Shown here: piece by piece, positions 1 to 5,268 of the stretch | Layout of the letters: every line of letters begins with the position of its first letter | Numbering within the stretch: the first letter of the stretch is position 1 | Assembly: GCA_004292985.1 (NCBI GenBank) | Contig: RDXT01000357.1 | Coordinates: 1 to 5,268, forward strand | From: Bacteroidota bacterium | GTDB taxonomy: Bacteria; Bacteroidota; Bacteroidia; J057 | Direction: 5' to 3' | Length of the DNA stretch: 5,268 nt | The notes under the pieces: model-generated | What the model saw: only the letters and a program-made list of their open reading frames with translations | What the model was told of the DNA's origin: nothing | Database searches by the model: none | Position numbers and translations under genes: made by a program

Positions 1-1
1 C

Positions 2-835
2 GGTGCGGATACCACGGTTTTTGAGCTGCCCGCTGCCCTCGAAGGGCTGAGCATGCGCCTCGAAGACCCCCGCGCCGGACTCGATATCCGCAACTCCTTC
101 GGCATCCCGATCCGGGTAAATCTGCCTGTATTTCAGGGAGTTATGGCTTCGGGCGAGGTGATTCCGATTGCTGCGTCGCAGTCGCAGGAGGGCTTTATGC
201 TGGCCTATCCTGGCCTGGGACAGAAAGGAAATAATGCCTTTACCCGCATTGCCTTAGACAAATCCAACTCCCGCCTGTCAGAGGTGCTTTCTCCGGCCCT
301 TCAGGCAGTGAACTGGCAGATAGACGCGATCAGCCACCCGGCAGGCGACCCCTCCGAATATGGATTTATCCTCGACACCAGCCGTTTTGATATCCGCTTC
401 TGGGCCGAAGTGCCTGTATATGGCAGCTTCAGCGGGGTGTCTGTTTCACAGGAGTTTGACATCAGTCCACAGACCATCGAGCAGCTCCGCTCGGCAGATC
501 TGCGCCTGATTACAGACAACGGATTCCCCTTCGAAGCGCAGGTGCAGGCCTATTTTCTGGATGAAAGCGGGCAAATCCTCGACTCGCTGTTTGCCGACCA
601 GACTCTGCTGCTCGAAGCCGCTCCGGTAGATGGCGAGGGCCGTGTTACAAGTGCTGCCCGGCATCTGCTGGACATTCCGCTGAGCGAATCGAAGCTCGAT
701 GCGGTTTTCAGCGCCCGCAAAATCCGGGTAAAAGGCACCTTTGCCAGCACCCAAAGCGGGAGCGTTCCGGTGAAACTCTACGAAGACTACAGCCTGGGCA
801 TCCGGCTGGGAGTGAAAGCCGAAGGCGCATTCTGA
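2..835 (+). CDS. Envelope-type beta-rich hypothetical protein, 5' end missing
   Basis: The reading frame is open to the left edge, so this is the C-terminal 277 residues of a longer protein. The ATG at 53 is probably internal, because the 17 codons before it read well as protein. I do not recognise a named family. The visible part is almost entirely alternating hydrophobic/polar stretches, with few charged helices and no cysteine, which suggests a beta-sandwich protein. Two segments, LDIRNSFGIPIRVNL (bases 80-124) and LRLITDNGFPFEAQV (500-544), share a pattern of a beta strand, an Asn-containing turn, F-G-I-P or G-F-P-F, then another strand. This is reminiscent of LEA-2-like folds. A missing N-terminal signal peptide or lipoprotein signal is likely but cannot be seen. 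It ends 29 nt before the DUF5723-like gene with no terminator between them, so co-transcription and a shared envelope role are inferred. Gene reality is near certain; function is unknown. Confidence 0.85.
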   Translation, partial: GADTTVFELPAALEGLSMRLEDPRAGLDIRNSFGIPIRVNLPVFQGVMASGEVIPIAASQSQEGFMLAYPGLGQKGNNAFTRIALDKSNSRLSEVLSPALQAVNWQIDAISHPAGDPSEYGFILDTSRFDIRFWAEVPVYGSFSGVSVSQEFDISPQTIEQLRSADLRLITDNGFPFEAQVQAYFLDESGQILDSLFADQTLLLEAAPVDGEGRVTSAARHLLDIPLSESKLDAVFSARKIRVKGTFASTQSGSVPVKLYEDYSLGIRLGVKAEGAF

Positions 836-864
836 TTGTTTTTCCCATTCATTTATCCAGACTT

Positions 865-2178
865 ATGACAAGCCGTATATATTCGCTTGCCCTGCTGCTG
901 CTGTGCGTTTTGCTGCCCTTCGGGGCCATTGCCCAGCAAGACCTGAACCTCTTTTTTATGCCCCGCGCCATGCAGGTGCAGGAGGTAAATCCGGCCATTC
1001 TGAATCAGAAAACGGTCTCAGTAGGCCTGCCTTCGCTCTATGTGCAGGGTTTACACAGCGGTTTTGCCTGGCAGGACCTGGTAAAATCCGTGCCTGGGAG
1101 CGATTCGCTGCAACTGGACCCGGCATCGGCCATTGCGCAGATGGATGACATGAACCTCATCCGGCTGAATGTGAATGCAGATATATTGTCCCTGGCGATC
1201 AAAATCAAGGGCTTGCAGGTGTCTGCTTTTGCAGGCAGCCGCCTCGATGTGGGCATCCGCTACCCGCGCGATCTGGTGGCCCTGGCCTGGGAGGGCAATA
1301 CAGACTATACCGGGCAGACATTAAATCTGGCACCCGATTTTCAGGCCACAGCCTGGAATGAAATCGGTGCGGGTGTAGCCACAAAACTTGGAAAGCACAT
1401 AGATGTTGGCGTCCGGCTGAAGTACCTCGCAGGCATGGCGGATGTTTCGGCAGGTAAACGGCAGGCCTCTTTTACGACGGCTGCCGAAACATACGACCTC
1501 AGTCTGGAGGCGGATTATGAAATACAGACGGCTGTGTTTAGCCTCGGCGACCTCGACAGCATCCGCCCGGAGCTGAGTTTTCAGCCCTTTACCGGAAACC
1601 AGGGACTGGCGGCTGATCTGGGGATAAACGTCCGGCTCTGGAAGGACCGCATCCAGCTTTCGGCCAGCGCTGTGGACCTCGGATATATCAACTGGAGCAA
1701 GGGCACGAAGCGCTACACCGCCCAGGGGAGCATTCGTTTTGAAGGCATAGACCCTTTTACACTACTTACGCATGATTCTATAGATACCCAGGCCTTTGCT
1801 GATTCTTTGTTAGGCGGAATTACTTTTACCGAAGCACCCGCCACCTATCGCAGTTACCTTCCGGCCCGTTTGTATGTCGGAGGCACCCTGACTGCGATGA
1901 AGTTTTTGCGTGTGGGAGCCGTATTTCACACCGAGTTGTACCGGGGTGAATGGTATCCGGCTTTTGCGGTCCACGCAGGTGCTGATCTGGGAAAAATTCT
2001 CAGCGGCGGCCTGACCTGGTCTGTCCGGAACCATCGTTTGGACAATTTAGGCGCAAATCTTCTCCTCAAACTGGGACCTGTCGTTGTGTACAGTGCCTGT
2101 GATAACCTCACAGCTTTTCTTGCCCCGCAGGCTGCACAGCAGACCAACCTGCGTCTGGGCATGAATCTGTACTTCTGA
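865..2178 (+). CDS. DUF5723-like outer-membrane beta-barrel candidate
   Basis: A 437-residue protein. Residues 1-23 form a signal peptide: Arg4, a Leu-rich core, then GAIA followed by QQD, giving likely cleavage after Ala23. The mature start, QDLNLFFMPRAMQ followed by NPAIL (residues 24-46), matches my recollection of DUF5723 proteins of Bacteroidota. These begin with a short aromatic-rich segment and a conserved Asn-Pro-Ala. The rest is a series of amphipathic strands rich in Gly and aromatics (for example residues 330-400). The last residues, NLRLGMNLYF, end in phenylalanine, as outer-membrane barrels usually do. The role is unknown; a structural, porin-like or assembly function in the outer membrane is inference. 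The start is fixed by the signal peptide; there is no Shine-Dalgarno sequence before it. It follows the partial gene upstream in an apparent operon and is closed by a hairpin terminator 18 nt after its stop. Family call fairly confident, function not. Confidence 0.85.
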   Translation: MTSRIYSLALLLLCVLLPFGAIAQQDLNLFFMPRAMQVQEVNPAILNQKTVSVGLPSLYVQGLHSGFAWQDLVKSVPGSDSLQLDPASAIAQMDDMNLIRLNVNADILSLAIKIKGLQVSAFAGSRLDVGIRYPRDLVALAWEGNTDYTGQTLNLAPDFQATAWNEIGAGVATKLGKHIDVGVRLKYLAGMADVSAGKRQASFTTAAETYDLSLEADYEIQTAVFSLGDLDSIRPELSFQPFTGNQGLAADLGINVRLWKDRIQLSASAVDLGYINWSKGTKRYTAQGSIRFEGIDPFTLLTHDSIDTQAFADSLLGGITFTEAPATYRSYLPARLYVGGTLTAMKFLRVGAVFHTELYRGEWYPAFAVHAGADLGKILSGGLTWSVRNHRLDNLGANLLLKLGPVVVYSACDNLTAFLAPQAAQQTNLRLGMNLYF

Positions 2179-2194
2179 AAGGACAGGTTTGGGG

Positions 2195-2245
2195 AAAAAT
2201 GGGTCATCCTGTGATTGGGATGACCCATTTGTTTTTCTGTTGAAT
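2195..2245 (+). repeat. 51-bp direct repeat, left copy
   Basis: This stretch aligns without gaps to 3009-3059 with 48 of 51 bases identical. The differences are T2204/C3018, T2210/C3024 and G2213/A3027. The repeat comprises the whole terminator hairpin, its T-rich tail and a further CTGTTGAAT. Homology stops abruptly after base 2245; the right copy continues directly into the stop codon of the SPFH gene, whereas this one continues into the GC-rich palindrome array. The two copies therefore bracket the palindromes and the small secreted gene. Confidence 0.9.
2197..2236 (+). terminator. Intrinsic terminator after the DUF5723-like gene (copy 1)
   Basis: A perfect 13-bp stem (2197-2209 with 2218-2230, AAATGGGTCATCC on the left) closes an 8-nt loop. 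It is followed by GTTTTT at 2231-2236. It lies 18 nt past the stop at 2178, where an operon terminator is expected. The A residues before the stem would also give a U-rich tail on the opposite strand, so it may work in both directions. Confidence 0.85.
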
Positions 2246-2252
2246 GCTCGCG

Positions 2253-2352
2253 CGGGCTTGCCCCGTGTGTTGTATCTGACGGGCTGCGGCCCGGTTTTTC
2301 AAGATCGGGGCATAGCCCCGCAGATAGGCGGCCCAGGGCACAGCCCTGCGCC
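2253..2352. repeat. Array of four GC-rich palindromes at about 28-nt spacing
   Basis: Four short hairpins share a GGGC-loop-GCCC core. The first is GGGC-TT-GCCC (2254-2263). The second is CGGGC-TGCG-GCCCG (2280-2293). The third is CGGGGC-ATA-GCCCCG (2306-2320). The fourth is CAGGGC-ACA-GCCCTG (2334-2348), whose stem can be extended by GGCG (2327-2330) pairing with CGCC (2349-2352). Centres fall at about 2258.5, 2286.5, 2313 and 2341. The spacer sequences differ from one another. Overlapping reading frames through here give Gly/Pro/Arg-rich nonsense and no family I recognise, so I read it as non-coding. It could be a dispersed intergenic repeat, a structured RNA or a protein-binding array; the sequence alone does not decide. 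Confidence 0.65.
2280..2299 (+). terminator. Possible weak secondary terminator
   Basis: The second palindrome of the array (5-bp stem 2280-2284 with 2289-2293) is followed one base later by TTTTT (2295-2299). This has the form of a minimal intrinsic terminator. The stem is short and a much stronger terminator lies about 50 nt upstream, so it is at most a backup and may be only part of the palindrome array. Confidence 0.25.
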
Positions 2353-2364
2353 AGCGTTTGTGAA

Positions 2365-2449
2365 AAAAAATAAAGAGGGCATATGCTACAAAGATTCCGG
2401 TCCTCTGGACCGGGCTTCGCCGGGCGGAACGGCAGGCTCTTTATTTTTT
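2365..2449. repeat. 85-bp foldback element with 13-bp A/T-rich inverted ends
   Basis: The outer arms AAAAAATAAAGAG (2365-2377) and CTCTTTATTTTTT (2437-2449) are perfect reverse complements. Inside are a second perfect hairpin, CCGGTCC-TCT-GGACCGG (2397-2413), and a weaker one, GCCG/CGGC (2419-2422 with 2430-2433). The whole folds as a multibranched structure with an A/T outer stem and a GC interior. The inner motif GCTACAAAGATTCCG (2385-2399) resembles dispersed intergenic repeats I vaguely recall from Bacteroidota genomes, but I cannot verify this. Its length and inverted ends would suit a MITE-like (miniature inverted-repeat) or REP-like (repetitive extragenic palindromic) element. It could equally be a bidirectional terminator or an RNA leader for the gene that starts 82 nt downstream. 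No clear target-site duplication flanks it. Confidence 0.6.
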
Positions 2450-2530
2450 GTCTCCCTCCCATGTTACGTTCTTCAGCGTCTCCGGCACAAATGATTGAAT
2501 TTCACAACTCATCATTCTTATACAACAAAA

Positions 2531-2959
2531 ATGAACAAAATTCTTTCTTCCGTATTCGTAGCTGTGTTCTTTCTGGCGTTTGCCGGTAGTTCATCCGCTC
2601 AGAATATCGCCGGTACCTACACCATGAAGCTCTCCGGCAAGCAGGTGTACACCGACCGTACGCCCGTCGAGGATGCCGTCAGCGGTGACTGCTCATTCAC
2701 CATCACCCAGACCGGCGATGAGATCACTGTGCAAATGACGGGCTTTCAGTCAGAATGGTCCGCACACATCATGAAAGGCCGTGTGGGCAACAACCGTTTT
2801 ATCGCTGTATTGGCGAGTGGCACCAAGTCTGTCTATATCATTCAGGGCCAGGTGTCAGGGAATACCCTCACAGGTAACTACACCTACATCCGCTATGGAG
2901 ATGGCACCAGCGGCATTGTGCCCGGTTGGACGAAAGTAGATTACACGGCGACCAAATAA
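2531..2959 (+). CDS. Small secreted protein of unknown function
   Basis: I place the start at the ATG at 2531, giving 142 residues. The frame is open further upstream to a TTG at 2495, but those 12 codons would bury the signal peptide. The peptide MNKILSSVFVAVFFLAFAG followed by SSSA-Q (residues 1-24) is a textbook Sec signal with likely cleavage after Ala23. The mature part of about 119 residues is Thr/Gly/Tyr/Val-rich, with one cysteine (Cys54) and repeated short strands, among them NIAGTYTMKLSG (25-36), DCSFTITQTGDEITVQMTG (53-71) and VSGNTLTGNYTYIRYGDG (108-125). This suggests a small beta-barrel of calycin or lipocalin type, but no family motif is clear. The leader before ATG is A-rich (ACAACAAAA), with no Shine-Dalgarno sequence. 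A promoter must lie between the foldback element and the start if the gene is transcribed independently; I found no convincing match. It converges on the SPFH gene and shares its terminator. Confidence 0.85.
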   Translation: MNKILSSVFVAVFFLAFAGSSSAQNIAGTYTMKLSGKQVYTDRTPVEDAVSGDCSFTITQTGDEITVQMTGFQSEWSAHIMKGRVGNNRFIAVLASGTKSVYIIQGQVSGNTLTGNYTYIRYGDGTSGIVPGWTKVDYTATK

Positions 2960-3008
2960 AGCCGCCTTTCCCATGGCAAAAGGCACTCAAGCCTGCGCCA
3001 GCGGAGCA

Positions 3009-3059
3009 AAAAATGGGCCATCCCGTAATTGGGATGACCCATTTGTTTTTCTGTTGAAT
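3009..3059 (+). repeat. 51-bp direct repeat, right copy
   Basis: This is the partner of 2195-2245 in the same orientation, offset by 814 bp. It ends exactly one base before the stop codon (3060-3062) of the minus-strand SPFH gene. That suggests this copy is in the original position and the left copy is derived, although the reverse cannot be excluded. Confidence 0.9.
3011..3050. terminator. Shared bidirectional terminator between convergent genes (copy 2)
   Basis: A 14-bp stem (3011-3024 with 3031-3044) closes a 6-nt loop GTAATT. A T-rich tail (3042-3050) serves the plus-strand gene ending at 2959. The A-run at 3008-3013 becomes a U-run for the minus-strand gene ending at 3060. One position is mismatched in plus-strand RNA (C3018 opposite A3037) but is a U-G wobble in minus-strand RNA, so the hairpin is slightly better for the SPFH gene. 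Confidence 0.85.
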
Positions 3060-4046
3060 TTACTGCACGTTCAGCGGCTCATCCTCGACAGCAGGCACAT
3101 GGGTCGTAGGATGCTCTTTTTTACCTTCCATCAGTTGATGCTGCTTCATTTCATTGCCCATGAGGTTGGCAGCAGTGAAGGAAGTGATCATCTGGTTCAT
3201 CATATCGCTGGCGTTGCTGGGCGAGTTGGGCAGCAGGATCAGGCTGGACCTGCCGTGGGTACCAAGGGACTGGAGGGTGTCGTAGTGCTGGGTGACCACA
3301 ATCAGGGCGGAGGCCTCCTGTGAATTGATGCCTACTTTATTGAGCGCGCCTACAGAGTCTTCGAGGCCGCGGGCGATTTCCCGGCGCTGGTCGGCGATAC
3401 CCTGGCCCTGGAGTTTTTTACTTTCAGCTTCCGCCTGTGCGATGGCTACGATGCGGATACGCTCGGCTTCGGCTTCATACTGGGCAGCCACTTTTTCCCG
3501 TTCGGCAGCGTTGATCCGGTTCATCGAGCGCTTTACCTGCTCATCCGGGTCAATATCGGTAACGAGGGCTTTGATGATGCCATAGCCATAATTGTCCATC
3601 GCTTCGGCCAGTTCGGCTTTGATGGCCACAGCCACATCGTCTTTGCGGGCAAAAACCTCGTCGAGTTTCATTTTGGGCACCTCGGCGCGAACCACGTCAA
3701 ATACATAGGCGGTGATCTGCGTTTTGGGGTCTTCCAGTTCGTAGAAGGCTTCAGACACTTTGTCGCGGAGCACCTGGTATTGCACAGAGACTTTCATGTG
3801 CACAAACACGTTGTCGCTGGTTTTGGTCTCTACTTTTACATCGAGCTGCTGCACTTTCAAAGAGACGCGACCTGCGACCTGGTCCAGGAAGGGGAGCTTA
3901 AAGTGAAAGCCCGGCTGCGCCACGCGCTGAAACTTGCCCAGGCGCTGGATCACAGCAGAGTTTTGCTCGCGTACGATGACCCATCCGCTGCGGATAAAAG
4001 CGGCGCCACCGAGGGCAAAGAGGATAGTAGTTACAAAGGGTTCCAT
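3060..4046 (-). CDS. SPFH/band-7 membrane protein, HIR (hypersensitive-induced reaction) type
   Basis: A 328-residue protein. Residues 4-25 form a hydrophobic N-terminal anchor. The SPFH domain follows: SAVIQRLGKFQRVAQPGFHF (30-49), VAGRVSLKVQQLDVKVETKT (57-76), DNVFV (78-82), then AYVFDVVRAEVPKMKLDEVF (113-132) and ALVTDIDPDEQVKRSMNRIN (160-179). The last blocks closely resemble plant HIR proteins and their bacterial homologues, rather than E. coli QmcA or HflK/HflC. An Ala/Glu-rich helical coiled coil (about 180-230) fits oligomerisation. A segment with SSLILLPNSP (267-276) and a polar tail follow, as in the family. SPFH proteins form ring or cage assemblies that organise membrane microdomains and associate with proteases or other membrane proteins; any partner here is unknown. 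No nfeD or protease gene is adjacent. The ATG is unambiguous and lacks a Shine-Dalgarno sequence. Length is normal. Confidence 0.93.
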   Translation of the reverse strand: MEPFVTTILFALGGAAFIRSGWVIVREQNSAVIQRLGKFQRVAQPGFHFKLPFLDQVAGRVSLKVQQLDVKVETKTSDNVFVHMKVSVQYQVLRDKVSEAFYELEDPKTQITAYVFDVVRAEVPKMKLDEVFARKDDVAVAIKAELAEAMDNYGYGIIKALVTDIDPDEQVKRSMNRINAAEREKVAAQYEAEAERIRIVAIAQAEAESKKLQGQGIADQRREIARGLEDSVGALNKVGINSQEASALIVVTQHYDTLQSLGTHGRSSLILLPNSPSNASDMMNQMITSFTAANLMGNEMKQHQLMEGKKEHPTTHVPAVEDEPLNVQ

Positions 4047-4132
4047 TGAGGGTATGTTTTTAATAGACTTAAATACGGTCTATTGCAGCATTAAGATACA
4101 TGGAATATTGAGAAATGCATTAATTTCGCCCC
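4047..4132. promoter_or_regulatory. Divergent intergenic region between the SPFH gene and hisS
   Basis: This 86-bp A/T-rich gap must hold promoters for both divergent genes unless one lies inside a coding region. I looked for the Bacteroidota sigma pattern (TTG, then TAnnTTTG about 20 bp on). Only near-matches appeared: TAATTTCG at 4121-4128 on the plus strand, too close to the hisS start for a normal leader, and TATGTTTT at 4053-4060. Neither is paired with a good upstream box. No tRNA-like leader or T-box was seen. Confidence 0.35.
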
Positions 4133-5268
4133 ATGTCTCAAAAACCTTCTATTCCTCAGGGTACCCGTGACTTTGGTCCTGAGGTGATGTTGCGCCGCGA
4201 GCGCATCTTCGACACCTTGCGCCGCTGTTTCCGCAAGCGGGGCTTTCTTCCCCTCGAAACGCCTTCGATGGAAAAACTCTCCGTGCTGACGGGCAAATAT
4301 GGCGAAGAGGGTGATCAGCTGATTTTCAAAATTCTGAACAACGGCGACTTTCTCAAAGACGCCAAAGACCTGCACGACTCGCAGAAACTGGCCTTCCAGA
4401 TCAGCGAAAAGGCCCTCCGCTATGACCTGACAGTGCCTTTTGCCCGCTTTGTGGTCATGCATCAAAATGAACTGACCTTTCCGTTTAAAAGATACCAGAT
4501 ACAACCTGTGTGGCGGGGCGACCGTCCGGGTAAAGGCCGCTACCGGGAGTTTTTTCAGTGTGATGCCGATGTGGTAGGCTCTGACTCGTTGCTGTATGAA
4601 GCGGAATTTATCAATTTGTTTGATGAAGCGCTGACCGAACTGGGCCTTCCGGGCTTCTCGATCCTGATCAACAACCGGAAAATCCTTTCAGGCTATGCTG
4701 AACTGGCAGGTACGCCCGAAAAGACGACAGATATTTGCACAGCCATTGATAAATTAGATAAAATCGGGCAGGAGGGAGTTATAAAAGAACTGACAGAGCG
4801 GGGAATCAGTGCAGAAAATGCGGCTATGCTCCTCGAACTGATCGCTTTTTCTCCCGATGATGCCACCTTAAGCCAGGATCAGATCAACCAGGCCCGGCTG
4901 GCCTACCTGAAAACCCGCTTTGCACCCGGCTCTACGGGCTATCAGGGTGTGGAAGAGATGGAAGAAATATTTGCCCTCAGCCAGCATTTTCCTTCGTACA
5001 AAGGTACCCTGACCTTCGATCTTTCGCTGGCACGGGGACTGAACTATTATACCGGGGCCATTTTTGAAGTGAAAGCCCACGGAGTAGCCATCGGCTCGAT
5101 CTGCGGCGGCGGGCGCTATGCCGATCTGACGGGCGTATTTGGCTTAAAGGGCCTTTCCGGGGTGGGAATTTCCTTTGGCGCAGACCGAATTTATGATGTG
5201 ATGGAAGCCCTGGGCCTCTTTGGCGACCTCTCCACCGCTCCGGTGCAGGTGATGATCGTGAACTTCGG
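4133..5268 (+). CDS. hisS: Histidyl-tRNA synthetase, 3' end outside the window
   Basis: Class II aminoacyl-tRNA synthetase that charges tRNA-His using ATP in the cytoplasm. 378 residues are visible. The N-terminus has PQGTRDFGPE (8-17). Then come KALRYDLTVPFARF (93-106), class II motif 2 with QPVWRGDRPGKGRYREFFQ (124-142), the histidine-binding loop LARGLNYYTG (299-308, catalytic Arg301), CGGGRYADLTG (324-334), and motif 3 as GVGISFGADRI (343-353). The segment DQLIFKILNNGDFLKD (61-76) and RYDLTVPFAR resemble the eukaryote-like HisRS type that Bacteroidota carry rather than the E. coli type. The catalytic core is intact. The window ends at the first strand of the anticodon-binding domain (VQVMIVNF). 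The start at 4133 is set by the conserved N-terminus; there is no Shine-Dalgarno sequence. It is transcribed away from the SPFH gene. Confidence 0.97.
   Translation, partial: MSQKPSIPQGTRDFGPEVMLRRERIFDTLRRCFRKRGFLPLETPSMEKLSVLTGKYGEEGDQLIFKILNNGDFLKDAKDLHDSQKLAFQISEKALRYDLTVPFARFVVMHQNELTFPFKRYQIQPVWRGDRPGKGRYREFFQCDADVVGSDSLLYEAEFINLFDEALTELGLPGFSILINNRKILSGYAELAGTPEKTTDICTAIDKLDKIGQEGVIKELTERGISAENAAMLLELIAFSPDDATLSQDQINQARLAYLKTRFAPGSTGYQGVEEMEEIFALSQHFPSYKGTLTFDLSLARGLNYYTGAIFEVKAHGVAIGSICGGGRYADLTGVFGLKGLSGVGISFGADRIYDVMEALGLFGDLSTAPVQVMIVNF

Noticed and set aside
2253..2352. CRISPR array, because of near-regular 27-28 nt spacing.
   Set aside because: The repeated parts are only short palindromes that differ in sequence, the unit is too short, and there is no cas gene in the window.
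2365..2449. A complete insertion sequence bounded by the inverted 13-bp arms.
   Set aside because: The interior is only 59 nt and codes for nothing, so at most it could be a non-autonomous element; no target duplication was seen.
1926..2462. A 178-residue minus-strand open frame.
   Set aside because: It lies opposite the conserved 3' end of the DUF5723-like gene and reads through the terminator and palindromes, so it is a shadow of high GC content.
2495..2530. Upstream TTG start extending the secreted protein by 12 residues.
   Set aside because: The extension (NFTTHHSYTTK) is polar and would precede a perfect signal peptide beginning at the ATG at 2531.
2189..2589. Overlapping plus-strand open frames across the palindrome array and foldback element (2189-2494, 2383-2589).
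   Set aside because: They translate hairpins and A/T arms into Gly/Pro/Arg-rich text with no signal, domain or plausible start context, and the second overlaps the secreted-protein gene out of frame.
2964..2984. Hairpin GCCTTT/AAAGGC just after the secreted-protein stop.
   Set aside because: Only 6 bp with a 9-nt loop and no T-run; the strong shared terminator follows about 25 nt later.
2345..3003. Exact 12-mer CCTGCGCCAGCG shared between 2345-2356 and 2992-3003.
   Set aside because: In a window of this size and GC content one exact 12-base match is about what chance gives, and the flanks do not clearly extend the homology.
3292..4170. Plus-strand open frames opposite the SPFH gene (3292-3585, 3780-4049, 3934-4170).
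   Set aside because: They mirror codons of a well-conserved minus-strand gene and have no features of their own.
4091..5080. Minus-strand open frames opposite hisS (4091-4504, 4868-5080).
   Set aside because: They are antisense to conserved catalytic motifs of HisRS and are therefore shadows.

Overview
The window looks like a chromosomal segment of a Bacteroidota bacterium of moderately high GC. The evidence is a DUF5723-like outer-membrane protein typical of that phylum, a histidyl-tRNA synthetase of the type found there, and start codons that lack a Shine-Dalgarno sequence and often sit in A/T-rich leaders. A Saprospiria-like host is possible, but that is only an impression from base composition and protein style.

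Layout. Bases 2-835 hold the 3' part of an envelope-type beta-rich protein. After a 29-nt gap comes a DUF5723-like beta-barrel candidate (865-2178), and the two look like one operon. A strong hairpin terminator (2197-2236) ends it. Bases 2246-2530 hold no credible gene. They carry four short GC-rich palindromes at almost regular 27-28 nt spacing, then an 85-bp foldback element with 13-bp A/T-rich inverted ends. Next is a small secreted protein of unknown function (2531-2959). A second, near-identical copy of the terminator (3009-3059) lies between it and a convergent gene for an SPFH/band-7 membrane protein of the HIR (hypersensitive-induced reaction) type (complement of 3060-4046). An 86-bp divergent gap separates that gene from hisS, which starts at 4133 and runs off the right edge before most of its anticodon-binding domain.

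How the parts relate. Genes 1 and 2 probably work together at the cell envelope. hisS and the SPFH gene are housekeeping or membrane-organising genes with no evident link to them. The most notable structure is the unit between the two 51-bp direct repeats (48 of 51 identical, no gaps, 814 bp apart). It contains the palindrome array, the foldback element and the small secreted gene. It looks like a cassette placed next to an existing convergent terminator. No complete novel defence or mobile system is visible: there is no transposase, nuclease, reverse transcriptase or CRISPR-associated gene.
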